38,811 bases of DNA from RPQJ01 sp052035645 (GCA_052035645.1 JBPOHK010000075.1:1-38811); one strand, 5' to 3'; positions 7,986-16,894 are shown, counted from the stretch's first letter. Made by a program: numbers and translations. The notes: a model not told the origin generated them from the letters alone.

Positions 7986-9212
7986 ATGGCAGGACCACTC
8001 TCCGGGATCGTCGTCCTCGACCTCAGCCGGGTGCTGGCCGGCCCCTGGGCCACCCAGGCGCTGGCGGACTACGGTGCCGAGGTCATCAAGGTCGAGAAGC
8101 CGGGCAGCGGCGACGATACCCGCCACTGGGGCCCGCCTTGGCTCAAGGACCGCGATGGTCGCGACACCGGCGAGTCGGCGTATTACCTCGCTGCCAATCG
8201 CGGCAAGAAGTCCGTCGCCATCGATCTCGCGCACCCCGAAGGGCAGGCGCTGATTCGCGAGCTGGCGCGCGGCGCCGACGTGCTGGTGGAGAACTTCAAG
8301 GTCGGCGGACTCGCCAAATTCGGCCTCGACTTCGCGTCGCTCGCGCCCCTGAACCCCCGGCTCGTGTACCTGTCGATCTCGGCGTTCGGCCAGGACGGAC
8401 CCGACGCGGCCGGGCCCGGCTACGACGCGATGGTGCAGGGCATGGGCGGGCTGATGAGCGTCACCGGCCTGCCCGACGGCGAGCCGGGCGGCGGCCCGCA
8501 GAAGGTCGGCGTCGCCGTGGCCGACCTCATGTGCGGCATGTACGGCGTATCCGCGATCCTCGCCGCGCTGTACGAGCGCCGCGACTCCGGCCGCGGCCAG
8601 TACATCGACCTCGCGCTGCTCGACTCGCAGGTCGCCTGGCTCGCCAACCAGAACATGAATTACCTCGTCGGAGGCACGCCGCCGCGCCGGCAGGGCACGG
8701 CCCACCCGAACATCGTCCCGTACCAGGCGTTCGCGACGGCCGACGGCCACCTGATGCTCGCCGTGGGCAACGACGGGCAGTTCCGGCGGTTCTGCACGGC
8801 CGCCGGGCGGGCCGACCTTGCGGCGGACGAGCGCTTCGGCGACAACCAGTCGCGGGTGGCCCACCGCGCGGTGCTCGTGCCGCTGGTGGCGTCGCTGCTC
8901 CGCGGGCGGCCGACCGCCGAATGGCTCGCGATCCTGCGCGAGGCGAACGTGCCTTGCGGGCCGATCAACGACCTCGCGCAGGTGTTCGCCGAGCCGCAGG
9001 TTCGCCACCGCGGCATGCGCATCGACCTGCCGCACCCGACCGCGGGCACGGTGCCCGGGGTGCGCAACCCGGCCGTCTTCTCGCGCACGCCGCTGGAGTA
9101 CCGGCGGGCACCGCCGGAGCTCGGCGCGGATACCGACGCGGTGCTGGGCGAGAGACTGGGTCTGGGGCCCGAGCGCCTGGAGGCCCTGCGCCGGGCCGGC
9201 GCGATCGCGTAA
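7986..9212 (+). CDS. Class III CoA-transferase, CaiB/BaiF family
   Basis: Family III CoA-transferases move CoA between carboxylic acids through an Asp-anhydride intermediate. The 408-residue product is the usual length. It starts with the typical LSGIVVLDLSRVLAGPWATQ segment. The nucleotide-binding-like VENFKVGGLAKFGLD (about 101-115) and the ISAFGQDGP motif (131-139) are present. The expected catalytic Asp is Asp180 in GVAVADLMCGM, and the ending is normal. The ATG at 7986 is preceded by AGGCAGGA about 7 nt upstream. Substrates in this family (formyl-CoA, succinyl-CoA, carnitine, benzylsuccinate and others) cannot be read from sequence alone, and no diagnostic partner gene is adjacent. Confidence 0.92.
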   Translation: MAGPLSGIVVLDLSRVLAGPWATQALADYGAEVIKVEKPGSGDDTRHWGPPWLKDRDGRDTGESAYYLAANRGKKSVAIDLAHPEGQALIRELARGADVLVENFKVGGLAKFGLDFASLAPLNPRLVYLSISAFGQDGPDAAGPGYDAMVQGMGGLMSVTGLPDGEPGGGPQKVGVAVADLMCGMYGVSAILAALYERRDSGRGQYIDLALLDSQVAWLANQNMNYLVGGTPPRRQGTAHPNIVPYQAFATADGHLMLAVGNDGQFRRFCTAAGRADLAADERFGDNQSRVAHRAVLVPLVASLLRGRPTAEWLAILREANVPCGPINDLAQVFAEPQVRHRGMRIDLPHPTAGTVPGVRNPAVFSRTPLEYRRAPPELGADTDAVLGERLGLGPERLEALRRAGAIA

Positions 9213-9242
9213 CCCGTCCTGTTTTCGTGCACGCCGCCGCGC

Positions 9243-9248
9243 CATAAT
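9243..9248 (+). promoter_or_regulatory. Putative -10 element upstream of the aminotransferase gene
   Basis: CATAAT lies 28 bp before the aminotransferase ATG in a short gap. A weak TGTTTT at 9220-9225 is 17 bp upstream and could act as a -35. It resembles the arrangement in front of the preceding gene. Support is by motif and spacing only. Confidence 0.4.
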
Positions 9249-9276
9249 CGGGGCTGCGCATTCAAAAGGTTACGCC

Positions 9277-10551
9277 ATGTCGACCCGCAGCATCCGGCCG
9301 AGCCCCGGCCTCGCCAACGTCCGCTACGAGATCCGCGGCAAGCTGGCCCGTCGCGCCCAGGAAATGGAGCGCATGGGGTACGACATCGTCTCCCTGAACA
9401 TCGGCAACCCGGGTGCCTTCGGGTTCCGGGCGCCCGAGACCATGCGCCTCGCCATCATCGAGAACCTGCGCGCGGCGGAGGGCTACTGCCACCAGAAGGG
9501 CATCTTCCCGGCACGCGAGGCCGTGGTGATGCAGCAGCAGGTGCGCGGCGTGCGGGGCGTCACCGCGGACGAGGTGTTCATCGGCAACGGCGTGAGCGAA
9601 CTGATCGACCTCACCCTGCGCGCGCTGCTCGCGGCGGACGAGGAAGTGCTGGTGCCGAGCCCCGACTATCCGCTGTGGACCGCGGCGGTGAACCTCAACC
9701 GCGGCAAGGCCGTGCACTATCCCTGCCGGCCCGAGCGCGGCTTCGTGCCGGACCCGCAGGAGATCGAGTCGCTGATCACCAAGCGCACGCGCGCCATCGT
9801 GGTGATCAATCCGAACAACCCGACGGGCGCGGTCTACCCGCGCGAGGTGCTCGAGGCAATCGCGCAGGTCGCCGAGAAGTACCACCTCGTGGTGCTGGCC
9901 GACGAGATCTACGACGGCATGACCTACGACGGCGCCGAGTTCGTGCCGATGGCCACCCTCGTGCAGCACACGCTGTGCGGCACGCTGTCCGGCCTGTCGA
10001 AGGTGTACCGGGCCTGCGGCTACCGCGTCGGCTGGGCGTCGTTCTCGGGCGACCTCGAGAACGCGCGCGAGTACCTGTCCTCGCTCGAACTGCTGTCCTC
10101 GCTGCGCCTGTGCAGCAACGTCGCGGGCCAGTGGGCGGTGCAGACCGCGCTCGGCGGCTACCAGAGCATCAGGGAACTCGTGGGGCAGGGCGGCCGGCTG
10201 GCCGAGTCCCGCAAGGCCATCATCGAGGGTGTCTCCCGCAGCAAGTACCTCTACCTGACGCCGCCGCGCGGCGCGATGTACGCCTTCATCGGGGTACAGA
10301 CGGACCACCTGCCCGAGTTCGACGACCGCCGGTTCGCGATGGACCTGCTCGAGCACAAGCACGTGCTGGTCGCGCCGGGGTCGAGCTTCAACGTGCCGTA
10401 CAACACTCACTTCCGCATCACCAACCTGCCGGAACCGGCCGTGCTGGCGGACGTGTTCGCGCGCATCGAGGAACTGCTCGACAACTACGCGGCGGGCGAC
10501 CAGCCGGTGTCCCGGCCGAGCCCGCTGCGCGTGGTTGACAAGACACGCTGA
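9277..10551 (+). CDS. PLP-dependent aminotransferase, alanine transaminase AlaA-like
   Basis: This is a fold-type I class I/II aminotransferase, most like the AlaA-type enzymes that interconvert alanine and pyruvate using glutamate/2-oxoglutarate. The product is 424 residues from ATG 9277. The frame is open upstream, but that part overlaps the previous gene and does not look like this family. Visible features are SLNIGNPGAFGF (about 39-50), the NPNNPTGAVY cofactor segment (178-187), ADEIYDGM with the PLP-contacting Asp and Tyr (208-215), and the Schiff-base Lys242 in LSGLSKVYRACGYRVGW. The C-terminal substrate Arg lies in HFRITNLPEP. Alanine specificity is inferred from overall resemblance; other 2-oxoacid aminotransferases of this subgroup remain possible. 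Confidence 0.9.
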   Translation: MSTRSIRPSPGLANVRYEIRGKLARRAQEMERMGYDIVSLNIGNPGAFGFRAPETMRLAIIENLRAAEGYCHQKGIFPAREAVVMQQQVRGVRGVTADEVFIGNGVSELIDLTLRALLAADEEVLVPSPDYPLWTAAVNLNRGKAVHYPCRPERGFVPDPQEIESLITKRTRAIVVINPNNPTGAVYPREVLEAIAQVAEKYHLVVLADEIYDGMTYDGAEFVPMATLVQHTLCGTLSGLSKVYRACGYRVGWASFSGDLENAREYLSSLELLSSLRLCSNVAGQWAVQTALGGYQSIRELVGQGGRLAESRKAIIEGVSRSKYLYLTPPRGAMYAFIGVQTDHLPEFDDRRFAMDLLEHKHVLVAPGSSFNVPYNTHFRITNLPEPAVLADVFARIEELLDNYAAGDQPVSRPSPLRVVDKTR

Positions 10552-10556
10552 AGGAA

Positions 10557-10577
10557 CTTTAGGAATATCTTCTAAAG
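10557..10577. promoter_or_regulatory. AT-rich dyad, candidate operator/promoter of the addB-like operon
   Basis: The 44-bp gap before the nuclease gene is strikingly AT-rich for this genome. It contains a perfect 6-bp dyad, CTTTAG at 10557-10562 and CTAAAG at 10572-10577, separated by 9 bp. An overlapping second dyad reads ATCTT-CTA-AAGAT (10567-10579). Possible -10 motifs are TAAAGAT (10573-10579) and AATAAT (10585-10590). It does not match the enterobacterial LexA box. There is no T-run to make it a clear terminator for the aminotransferase gene. Confidence 0.4.
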
Positions 10578-10595
10578 ATCTGAAAATAATGGCTA

Positions 10596-13232
10596 ATGGC
10601 CGTGTCAATGCGTGATGCACGGCTCGCCGGGACGACGGTCACGCCGACTCGCCGTCTCGCCCATCACCTGCGCCAGCGGCACGACCAGGATGCGCTGGCC
10701 CGCGGTCTCTCGGTCTGGCCGACGCCGGACATCGTGCCGTGGTCCGGGCTGATCGAGCGCATGTTCCAGGCCGACCGGGCGGCCGGACGGACCCATCGTC
10801 GCTGGCTCGGCGACAGCGGCGCGCGACTCGCCTGGGAGCGCATCCTCCTGCGTGACCCCGCCACCACCGGGGTGATCGCACCCGAGGGCCTCGCGCGCCA
10901 GGCCCAGCGCTCCTGGCAGACCCGGCACGACTATCAGATCCCGCTCGCGACGGCCGAACCGGCCGACGGGCCGGAGGTCGCGGCCTTCGCGCGCTGGTCG
11001 AACGAGTTCGCCGAGTGGATCGACCAGGACGGCTGGATGGACCTCGCCGGCGCCCCGGACTGGGTGGACCCCTCGTCCGCGGGTCCGCGACTCACCTTCG
11101 TCGGCTTCGACACCCTGACGCCGAGCCAGTCGGCGTTCATCGAGCGCATGCGCGAAGGCGGCGTCGAGGTGCGCGTCGAGGCGGCGCCTGCGGCCGCCGC
11201 CTCGGCACGCTGGGTGTCGGTGCCCGATCGCACGACCGAGATCGAATGGGCGGCGCGCTGGGCGGCCGGCCAGCTGGATGGGATCCGCGGACGCCGCATC
11301 GCGATCGTCGTGCCGGGACTCGCCCAGGCGCGGGCGTCGGTGCGGCGCGTGCTCGACCGCGTGCTGGCGCCGGAGACCTGCCTGACGAACGGGCCCGCGC
11401 CCGAGTCGCGCGCCTATGAGCTCGCCGCCGCGCGGCCGCTCGCCGAACAGCCGGTGGTCGCCGCCGCGCTCGAGTGGTTCGCCGCGGTCAACGGCGACCT
11501 CGACCTCGCGTCGGCGAGCGCGCTGCTGCGCAATCCGTTCTGCCGCGGAGCGGCAGAGGAAGCGAGTGCCCGCGCGGCGCTCGACGCCTGGCTGCGCCGC
11601 CACGTCGCGAACGGGCCTGGCCTCGAGGGTCTCGCGCGCCATGCCGCCCGCCGGGGCTGCGGCGAACTGGCACGCGCCCTGGAGGGCGCACTCGCCGCGC
11701 GGGCGGGCTGGGAGCGGCGAGCCCTGCCGAGCACGTGGTCGCTGCGCTGCTTCGAGACCCTGCGCGAGCTCGGCTGGCCGGGCGATGCGCTCGACAGCCA
11801 CGAGCAGCAGGCGCGCCAGCGCTGGCAGGACCTGCTCGGCGAGTTCGGTGCGCACGACGACCTGGTCGGGCCAGTGACCGCCGGTGCCGCCCTGCGCCTG
11901 CTGCGCGACCTGGCCGACGCGACGCTGTTCGAGCCGCAGGAGGTGCGCGCGCCGCTGCTTGTGATCGACGCCGAGACCTGCGCCGGCATGCGCTTCGATG
12001 CGCTCTGGGTCTGCGGCCTCGACGCCGGGCAGTGGCCCTCGCCGCAGTCCCCTGACCCGTTCCTGCCGCGCTCCTGGCAGTTGCGGCGCGGCGTGCCGGG
12101 TGCGACGCCCGAGATCACCGCCGCGGCCGCCCGCCGCAGCTTCGAGCGCCTGCGCGGCTCGGCCGGAGAAGTGATTTTCAGCGTGCCGGCCTTCGAGGAC
12201 GAGGCGCCGCTGCTGCCGAGCGCGCTGCTGGCGGACGTGCCTCCGTCGGAACTGCCCGAGTCGTGGCCCGCGCCTGCGCCGAGCCGGGCGATCTTCGCAG
12301 CGCGTCCCGCGTGCGAGGCGAGCGGGGACGGCACGCTGCCGCCGTTCGCGACCGGTGCCGACGCGCCCGGGGGCGCGCGGCTGCTGGAGCTGCAGTCGGC
12401 CTGTCCCTTCCGCGCCGCGGCGGAACTGCGCCTCGGCGCCCGGGCGCTCGAGGAGCCGTCCCGCGGGCTCGACGCGGCGACGCGCGGCAACCTCGTGCAC
12501 GAACTGTTCGCGTCGCTCTGGGAGGGCGTGCGCTCGTCGACGGCCATGGCGCAGCTGCCGGAGGGCGAGCGGGTCGCGCGCGTCCGTGTCGCCATCGCCC
12601 GCGGACTCGCGCCGCTGCGCGAGCAGGCCGATCCCGTGTTGCAGCGCCTGCTCGACCTCGAGGCGCGGTGGCTCGAGCGGCACGCGCTGCGCCTGCTGGC
12701 GGCGGATCTGGCACGTCCTCCCTTCGAGGTCGCGCACGTCGAGTCGGCGCACGCGCTCGAGATCGGCGGCCTCGCCCTCAGGCTGCGCGTCGACCGGGTC
12801 GATCGCCTCGCCGGCGGCGCCAGCGCGGTGATCGACTACAAGACCGGCGGCAATGCTCAGAAGGGCGCCTGGCTCGGCGAGCGGCCGGAGCTGCCGCAGT
12901 TGCCGCTGTACGTGCAGGCCCTGCAGGGCGAGGAGGTCGCCGCCGTGGCCTTCGGCCGGGTGCGCGCGGGCGAGACGGGATACGTGGGCATCGCGCGCGA
13001 CAGCGACGAGTTTCCGGGCATCGACGACCTGCCGAAGGAGTACGCGAGCTGGGACGAACTGCTCGCGGCGTGGCGCCGCCGCCTGGAGTCGCTGGCGCAC
13101 GAGTTCGCCTCCGGCGATGCGCGCCTGGCGCCGAACCCGTCGAAGGCCTGCCGGCACTGCCACCTGCCGCGGCTGTGCCGGATCGGCGCCGCGCGGCTGG
13201 CGGAAGCGGGCGAGGGCGACGACGATGCATGA
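10596..13232 (+). CDS. AddB-like DNA repair nuclease (PD-(D/E)XK, Fe-S staple)
   Basis: This 878-residue protein resembles the AddB-related 'probable DNA repair protein' family found in many proteobacteria, which pairs with an AddA/RecB-like helicase to resect double-strand breaks. The C-terminal nuclease domain is clear: Asp733 in LRVDRVDR and the Asp747-Tyr-Lys749 triad in VIDYKTGG. The four Cys of the iron-sulfur staple are present (Cys603 in ACPFRAA, then Cys852, Cys855 and Cys861 in CRHCHLPRLC). The N terminus (TPTRRLAHHLRQR) has no Walker A loop, so it is presumably an inactive helicase fold. Start ATG 10596 is fixed by an in-frame stop at 10587-10589; the ribosome-binding site is poor. 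It overlaps the next gene by 8 bp, which implies translational coupling. Confidence 0.88.
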   Translation: MAVSMRDARLAGTTVTPTRRLAHHLRQRHDQDALARGLSVWPTPDIVPWSGLIERMFQADRAAGRTHRRWLGDSGARLAWERILLRDPATTGVIAPEGLARQAQRSWQTRHDYQIPLATAEPADGPEVAAFARWSNEFAEWIDQDGWMDLAGAPDWVDPSSAGPRLTFVGFDTLTPSQSAFIERMREGGVEVRVEAAPAAAASARWVSVPDRTTEIEWAARWAAGQLDGIRGRRIAIVVPGLAQARASVRRVLDRVLAPETCLTNGPAPESRAYELAAARPLAEQPVVAAALEWFAAVNGDLDLASASALLRNPFCRGAAEEASARAALDAWLRRHVANGPGLEGLARHAARRGCGELARALEGALAARAGWERRALPSTWSLRCFETLRELGWPGDALDSHEQQARQRWQDLLGEFGAHDDLVGPVTAGAALRLLRDLADATLFEPQEVRAPLLVIDAETCAGMRFDALWVCGLDAGQWPSPQSPDPFLPRSWQLRRGVPGATPEITAAAARRSFERLRGSAGEVIFSVPAFEDEAPLLPSALLADVPPSELPESWPAPAPSRAIFAARPACEASGDGTLPPFATGADAPGGARLLELQSACPFRAAAELRLGARALEEPSRGLDAATRGNLVHELFASLWEGVRSSTAMAQLPEGERVARVRVAIARGLAPLREQADPVLQRLLDLEARWLERHALRLLAADLARPPFEVAHVESAHALEIGGLALRLRVDRVDRLAGGASAVIDYKTGGNAQKGAWLGERPELPQLPLYVQALQGEEVAAVAFGRVRAGETGYVGIARDSDEFPGIDDLPKEYASWDELLAAWRRRLESLAHEFASGDARLAPNPSKACRHCHLPRLCRIGAARLAEAGEGDDDA

Positions 13233-16200
13233 CCTGCGCCGCGAAGACGCCCTCGCGCGCGCCGCCGCGCTCGACACCTCGCGCAGCTTCATCGTCCAGG
13301 CGCCGGCCGGCTCGGGGAAGACCGAACTGCTGACCCAGCGCTTCCTGGCCCTGCTCGCGGCGGTGGACCGCCCGGAGTCGGTGCTTGCGATCACCTTCAC
13401 GCGCAAGGCCGCGGCCGAGATGCGCAGCCGCATCCTGCAGGCCTTGCGCGACGTCGGCACGCCCGCGCGCGAGGCGCAGATGCTGCCCGGGACCGTCGTG
13501 CTCGCGCGCGCGGTGCTGGAGGTCGACCGCGCGCGGGGCTGGGGCCTGCTCGACAACCCGAACCGCCTGCGCCTGCTGACCATCGACGCGCTCAACCAGG
13601 GTCTCGCACGCCGGCTGCCGGTGCTGTCCGGCACGGGCGCCGGGCTGGGCGTCGAGGAGGACGCGACGCCGCTGTACGAACTCGCGGCCGAGCGCCTGCT
13701 CGCGCACCTGCCCGGCGACGATGCGCACGTCGGCGACGCCGTGGCGCTGCTGCTCGATCACCTCGACAACAACGTCGGCCGGTTCGTCGCGCTGGTCGCC
13801 GAGATGCTCGCCCGCCGCGAGGCGTGGCTGCCGGTGATGCCGGGCGACCTGCGCGATCCCGTCGTCGACGCCGGGACTCGCTCGGCGCTCGAGGACGCGC
13901 GGCGCGCGCTGGTGCTCGCGCAGCTCGAATCGCTCGTGTCGGCCTTGCCGATGGGGCTGCTCGCCGAAGCCTGCCGGATCGCGCGTGCCGCCGCCCGCAA
14001 CCTGCGCGACGCGGGCGTCGACTCGCCGCTGGCGGCGTGGCTGGAATGCGACCGCATTCCGTCGGCCGATCCCAGGGACGTGCCGCTGTGGCGCGGACTG
14101 GCGTTCCTGCTGCTGACGGGAGACGGAGGCGTCCGCCTCAAGCCCGACCGGCGCCAGGGCGTGCCGCCCCAGCAGGCCGCGCTGAAGGCCGAACTCCTGA
14201 CGTTGCTCGGTTCCCTCGCGCCGCACACGACCGCCGTGGAAGCGCTCGCGGTCATGCCGGACCTGCCGGCGCCGGCCTACGATGCGGCGGAGTGGGCGGT
14301 GCTGCGCGCCCTGTTCCTGGTGCTGCGCGTGGCGAGCGGCGAACTGCAGGTGGTGTTCACCGAGCGCAAGGCCGCCGACTATCCGCATTTCGCGACCGCC
14401 GCCCGCGCCGCACTGGGCACGGACGAGCAACCCACGGACACGGCGCTGGCCCTCGACGCCACGCTGCGCCACGTGCTGGTCGACGAGTTCCAGGACACGT
14501 CGGAAGCTCAGGTGCAACTGCTCGATCGCCTGACCGCCGGCTGGGAGCCGGGCGACGGTCGCACGGTGTTCCTGGTCGGCGACCCGATGCAGTCGATCTA
14601 CCGCTTCCGCCACGCGGAGGTCGGGCTGTTCCTCAACGTGCGGGACCAGGGGCTCGGCCGCGACCGCGGCGAGCCGCGCATCGTGCTCGAGCCGCTCACG
14701 CTGCGCGTGAACTTCCGCTCGACCCGTCCGATCGTGGACTGGGTGAACCACAGCTTCGCCACGGTGCTGCCGCCGCGCGACGACGACGTGCGCGGGGCCG
14801 TGAGTTACGCCGCGAGTGTCGCGAGGGACGACGCAGGCGACGACGGCGGCGTGGTCGTGCACGCGTTCCTGCGCAAGAGCCGACTGCTCGAGGCCCGGCG
14901 GGTCGCCGACATCGCCGAGCAGCGGCTGCGGGAGTCGACGACCGCGCGCGTCGCCGTGCTGGTCCAGGGCCGCAGCCACCTGGTGTCGATCGTGGCCGAA
15001 CTCGCGCGGCGCGGCCTGGCGTTCCAGGCCACCGACATCGACCCTTTGGGCGACCGCACGGCCGTCCTCGACGCGCTCGCGCTGACCTGCGCGATCACGC
15101 ACCTCGCGGACCGGCCGTCCTGGCTGGCGCTGCTGCGCGCACCGTGGTGCGCATTGACGCTGGCCCAGTTGCTCGAGCTCACGGGCGACGCGCCCGACGC
15201 GGTCGTGTACGACCTGCTGCTCGAGGAAACGCGCCTCGCGCGCCTGGCCGGGCCGGCCCGCGCACGCGTCGCGCGCACGCTGCGCGTGATCGAGACGGCG
15301 CGCACCGAGGCCCGCCGGTTCGGCCTGCGCGACGCGGCGGAACGCGCCTGGCTCGCGCTCGACGGCCCCGCAACGCTCGCCACCGAGCGGGAACTGGAGG
15401 AGGTCGAGGCATACTTCGAGGCGCTGTCGCAGGTCGAGGAGGACGCGGACGGCGCGGTGGACCTCGCCGCCCTGGCGAAGGCGCTGGACGGGCTGTACGC
15501 ACCTTCGCGGCCGCGCCCCGGCATCCGCATCGAGCTGATGACCATCCACAAGAGCAAGGGGCTGCAGTTCGACACCGTCATCGTGCCGGCGCTGGATCGG
15601 CGCGGACGCGCCGACGACAAGCGCCTGCTGCAATGGACGCAGTTGCCGGGGCGAGCCCGGGCGAACCTCGTCGTCGCGCCGCTCGCGCCGGCCGGCGACG
15701 ACTCCAACCCGCTCTACGCCTGGCTCGGGTCGCTCGAGAAGGACCGGTTGCTGCACGAGAAGCGCCGGTTGCTGTACGTGGCCGCGACGCGCGCGCAATG
15801 CCGGCTGCACCTGCTCGGCACCGCCACGGTCATCGTCGACCGCAAGACGGGCGAGCTGAAGCTGAAGCAGCCGGAGCACGGCACCAGCCTCGAGATCCTG
15901 TGGCCGATCCTCGAGCCGGACTTCGTCGCGCGCCTCGCCGAGGCCGGCGGATTCACGGGCGAGGAGGCCACGGAACTGCCACGCGACCCGCCACTGGCGC
16001 GGCTGCCGGACGACTGGCGTGCGCCGCCCCTGGCGCGCGGGCCGCAGATCGAAGCGACGGTCGTGCCGCGCCGGCGCGACGCCGAGGACGTCCCGTTCGA
16101 CTGGGCCAGCGAGACGGCTCGTCACGTCGGCACCGTCGTGCACGGCGAACTGCAGCGCCTCGCCGCCGGCGGCCAGCTGGCGGCCGGTCGCGACGCGGCG

Positions 16201-16626
16201 CTGCTGGCGCGCTATGCCGCGCAGCTGGCGGAACTGGGCGTGCCAGCCGACCGGCGTGACGCGGCCGCGGCGCGCGTGCTGCAGGCGCTGCGCGCGGCGC
16301 AGGCCGATCCGCGCGGACGCTGGCTGCTCGATCCGCGCCATGACCGGTCGGCGTGCGAGCTGGCCCTCACGGGTCGGGTCGGCGGCGAATTGTCGAGCAT
16401 CGTCATCGACCGCACCTTCGTGGACCGCGACGGCACGCGCTGGATCGTCGACTACAAGACGGGCGTGCACGAGGGCGCCGGCCTCGAGGAGTTCCTGGAC
16501 CGCGAGCAGGAGCGCTACCGGCCGCAGCTGGAGCGCTACGCGGCGTTCATGCGCGAGCTGGGCCCGGAACCGGTGCGCCTGGGGCTGTACTTCCCGCTGC
16601 TCGGCGCCTGGCGGGAGTGGAGCTGA
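13225..16626 (+). CDS. AddA-like UvrD/Rep-family helicase-nuclease
   Basis: This is the motor and second nuclease of an AddAB-type double-strand-break resection complex, 1,133 residues from ATG 13225. The frame is open upstream, but that part is the antisense-like third frame of the partner gene. Superfamily 1 helicase motifs are all visible: Walker A QAPAGSGKTELL (Lys32), TFTRKAAAEM (Ia), VDEFQDT (Walker B, about 419-425), GDPMQSIYRFR (III), LRVNFRST (IV), MTIHKSKGLQFD (V) and LLYVAATRA (VI). The C-terminal PD-(D/E)XK nuclease has RTFVDRDG and Asp1076-Tyr-Lys1078 in IVDYKTGVHEG. With the upstream gene it forms a complete two-subunit machine. An unusual inverted-repeat cassette follows immediately downstream. 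Confidence 0.93.
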   Translation: MHDLRREDALARAAALDTSRSFIVQAPAGSGKTELLTQRFLALLAAVDRPESVLAITFTRKAAAEMRSRILQALRDVGTPAREAQMLPGTVVLARAVLEVDRARGWGLLDNPNRLRLLTIDALNQGLARRLPVLSGTGAGLGVEEDATPLYELAAERLLAHLPGDDAHVGDAVALLLDHLDNNVGRFVALVAEMLARREAWLPVMPGDLRDPVVDAGTRSALEDARRALVLAQLESLVSALPMGLLAEACRIARAAARNLRDAGVDSPLAAWLECDRIPSADPRDVPLWRGLAFLLLTGDGGVRLKPDRRQGVPPQQAALKAELLTLLGSLAPHTTAVEALAVMPDLPAPAYDAAEWAVLRALFLVLRVASGELQVVFTERKAADYPHFATAARAALGTDEQPTDTALALDATLRHVLVDEFQDTSEAQVQLLDRLTAGWEPGDGRTVFLVGDPMQSIYRFRHAEVGLFLNVRDQGLGRDRGEPRIVLEPLTLRVNFRSTRPIVDWVNHSFATVLPPRDDDVRGAVSYAASVARDDAGDDGGVVVHAFLRKSRLLEARRVADIAEQRLRESTTARVAVLVQGRSHLVSIVAELARRGLAFQATDIDPLGDRTAVLDALALTCAITHLADRPSWLALLRAPWCALTLAQLLELTGDAPDAVVYDLLLEETRLARLAGPARARVARTLRVIETARTEARRFGLRDAAERAWLALDGPATLATERELEEVEAYFEALSQVEEDADGAVDLAALAKALDGLYAPSRPRPGIRIELMTIHKSKGLQFDTVIVPALDRRGRADDKRLLQWTQLPGRARANLVVAPLAPAGDDSNPLYAWLGSLEKDRLLHEKRRLLYVAATRAQCRLHLLGTATVIVDRKTGELKLKQPEHGTSLEILWPILEPDFVARLAEAGGFTGEEATELPRDPPLARLPDDWRAPPLARGPQIEATVVPRRRDAEDVPFDWASETARHVGTVVHGELQRLAAGGQLAAGRDAALLARYAAQLAELGVPADRRDAAAARVLQALRAAQADPRGRWLLDPRHDRSACELALTGRVGGELSSIVIDRTFVDRDGTRWIVDYKTGVHEGAGLEEFLDREQERYRPQLERYAAFMRELGPEPVRLGLYFPLLGAWREWS

Positions 16627-16653
16627 AGCGCTCGCCGCCGCGAGCGGTACTGG

Positions 16654-16685
16654 CTTCGGTCTCGTTCCCAACTTCGTGTCGACCG
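16654..16685 (+). repeat. Repeat unit R1 (outer left arm)
   Basis: This 32-bp unit begins CTTCGGTCTCGTT and ends CTTCGTGTCGACCG. Its central variant bases read CCC. It is an exact reverse complement of the unit at 16946-16977. Confidence 0.9.
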
Positions 16686-16701
16686 TGCGCTCCGGCACGG
16701 C

Positions 16702-16733
16702 CTTCGGTCTCGTTTCGAACTTCGTGTCGACCG
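16702..16733 (+). repeat. Repeat unit R2 (inner left arm)
   Basis: This 32-bp direct copy of R1 lies 16 bp after it and differs by two substitutions in the centre (TCG instead of CCC). Its reverse complement is found at 16895-16927 with one substitution and one extra base. Confidence 0.9.
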
Positions 16734-16749
16734 CCGCAGCGCGGGCGCA

Positions 16750-16803
16750 GGTTCGAGGCGCACTGTCGCTCGCCGACCCGACGAGACAACCTCGCCTCGA
16801 ACC
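16750..16803. repeat. Inverted repeat, 11-bp perfect arms
   Basis: GGTTCGAGGCG at 16750-16760 and CGCCTCGAACC at 16793-16803 are perfect reverse complements around a 32-nt loop. It looks tRNA T-arm-like in places, but no acceptor or anticodon arms fit. It sits inside the larger nested palindrome. Confidence 0.75.
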
Positions 16804-16823
16804 CGCACGCGCACGGCGACGCC

Positions 16824-16888
16824 GAGAACGCGGGGGCACTTCCCCCGTCACCCTTGACGATGAAAACCGGGACTGTCCCCGCGTTCTC
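16824..16888. repeat. REP-like palindromic element at the centre of the cassette
   Basis: Perfect 12-bp arms GAGAACGCGGGG (16824-16835) and CCCCGCGTTCTC (16877-16888) enclose two small hairpins: GGGGG-CACTT-CCCCC (16832-16846) and GGGA-CTG-TCCC (16869-16879). A GGGACTGTCCCC-type core beside short palindromes resembles dispersed REP/RAYT-type elements of Gammaproteobacteria; that link is from memory of the motif, not a search. Confidence 0.65.
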
Positions 16889-16894
16889 GAAGCG

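Noticed and set aside
16750..16803. tRNA gene (because of a GGTTCGA-like T-arm sequence)
   Set aside because: No acceptor stem, D-arm or anticodon arm can be drawn around it; the sequence is explained by an 11-bp inverted repeat.
12778..16851. Minus-strand open frame of more than 1,300 codons antisense to the addA-like gene
   Set aside because: It is a by-product of very high GC; the plus strand has every helicase and nuclease motif and the antisense translation is Arg/His/Ala-rich without domains.
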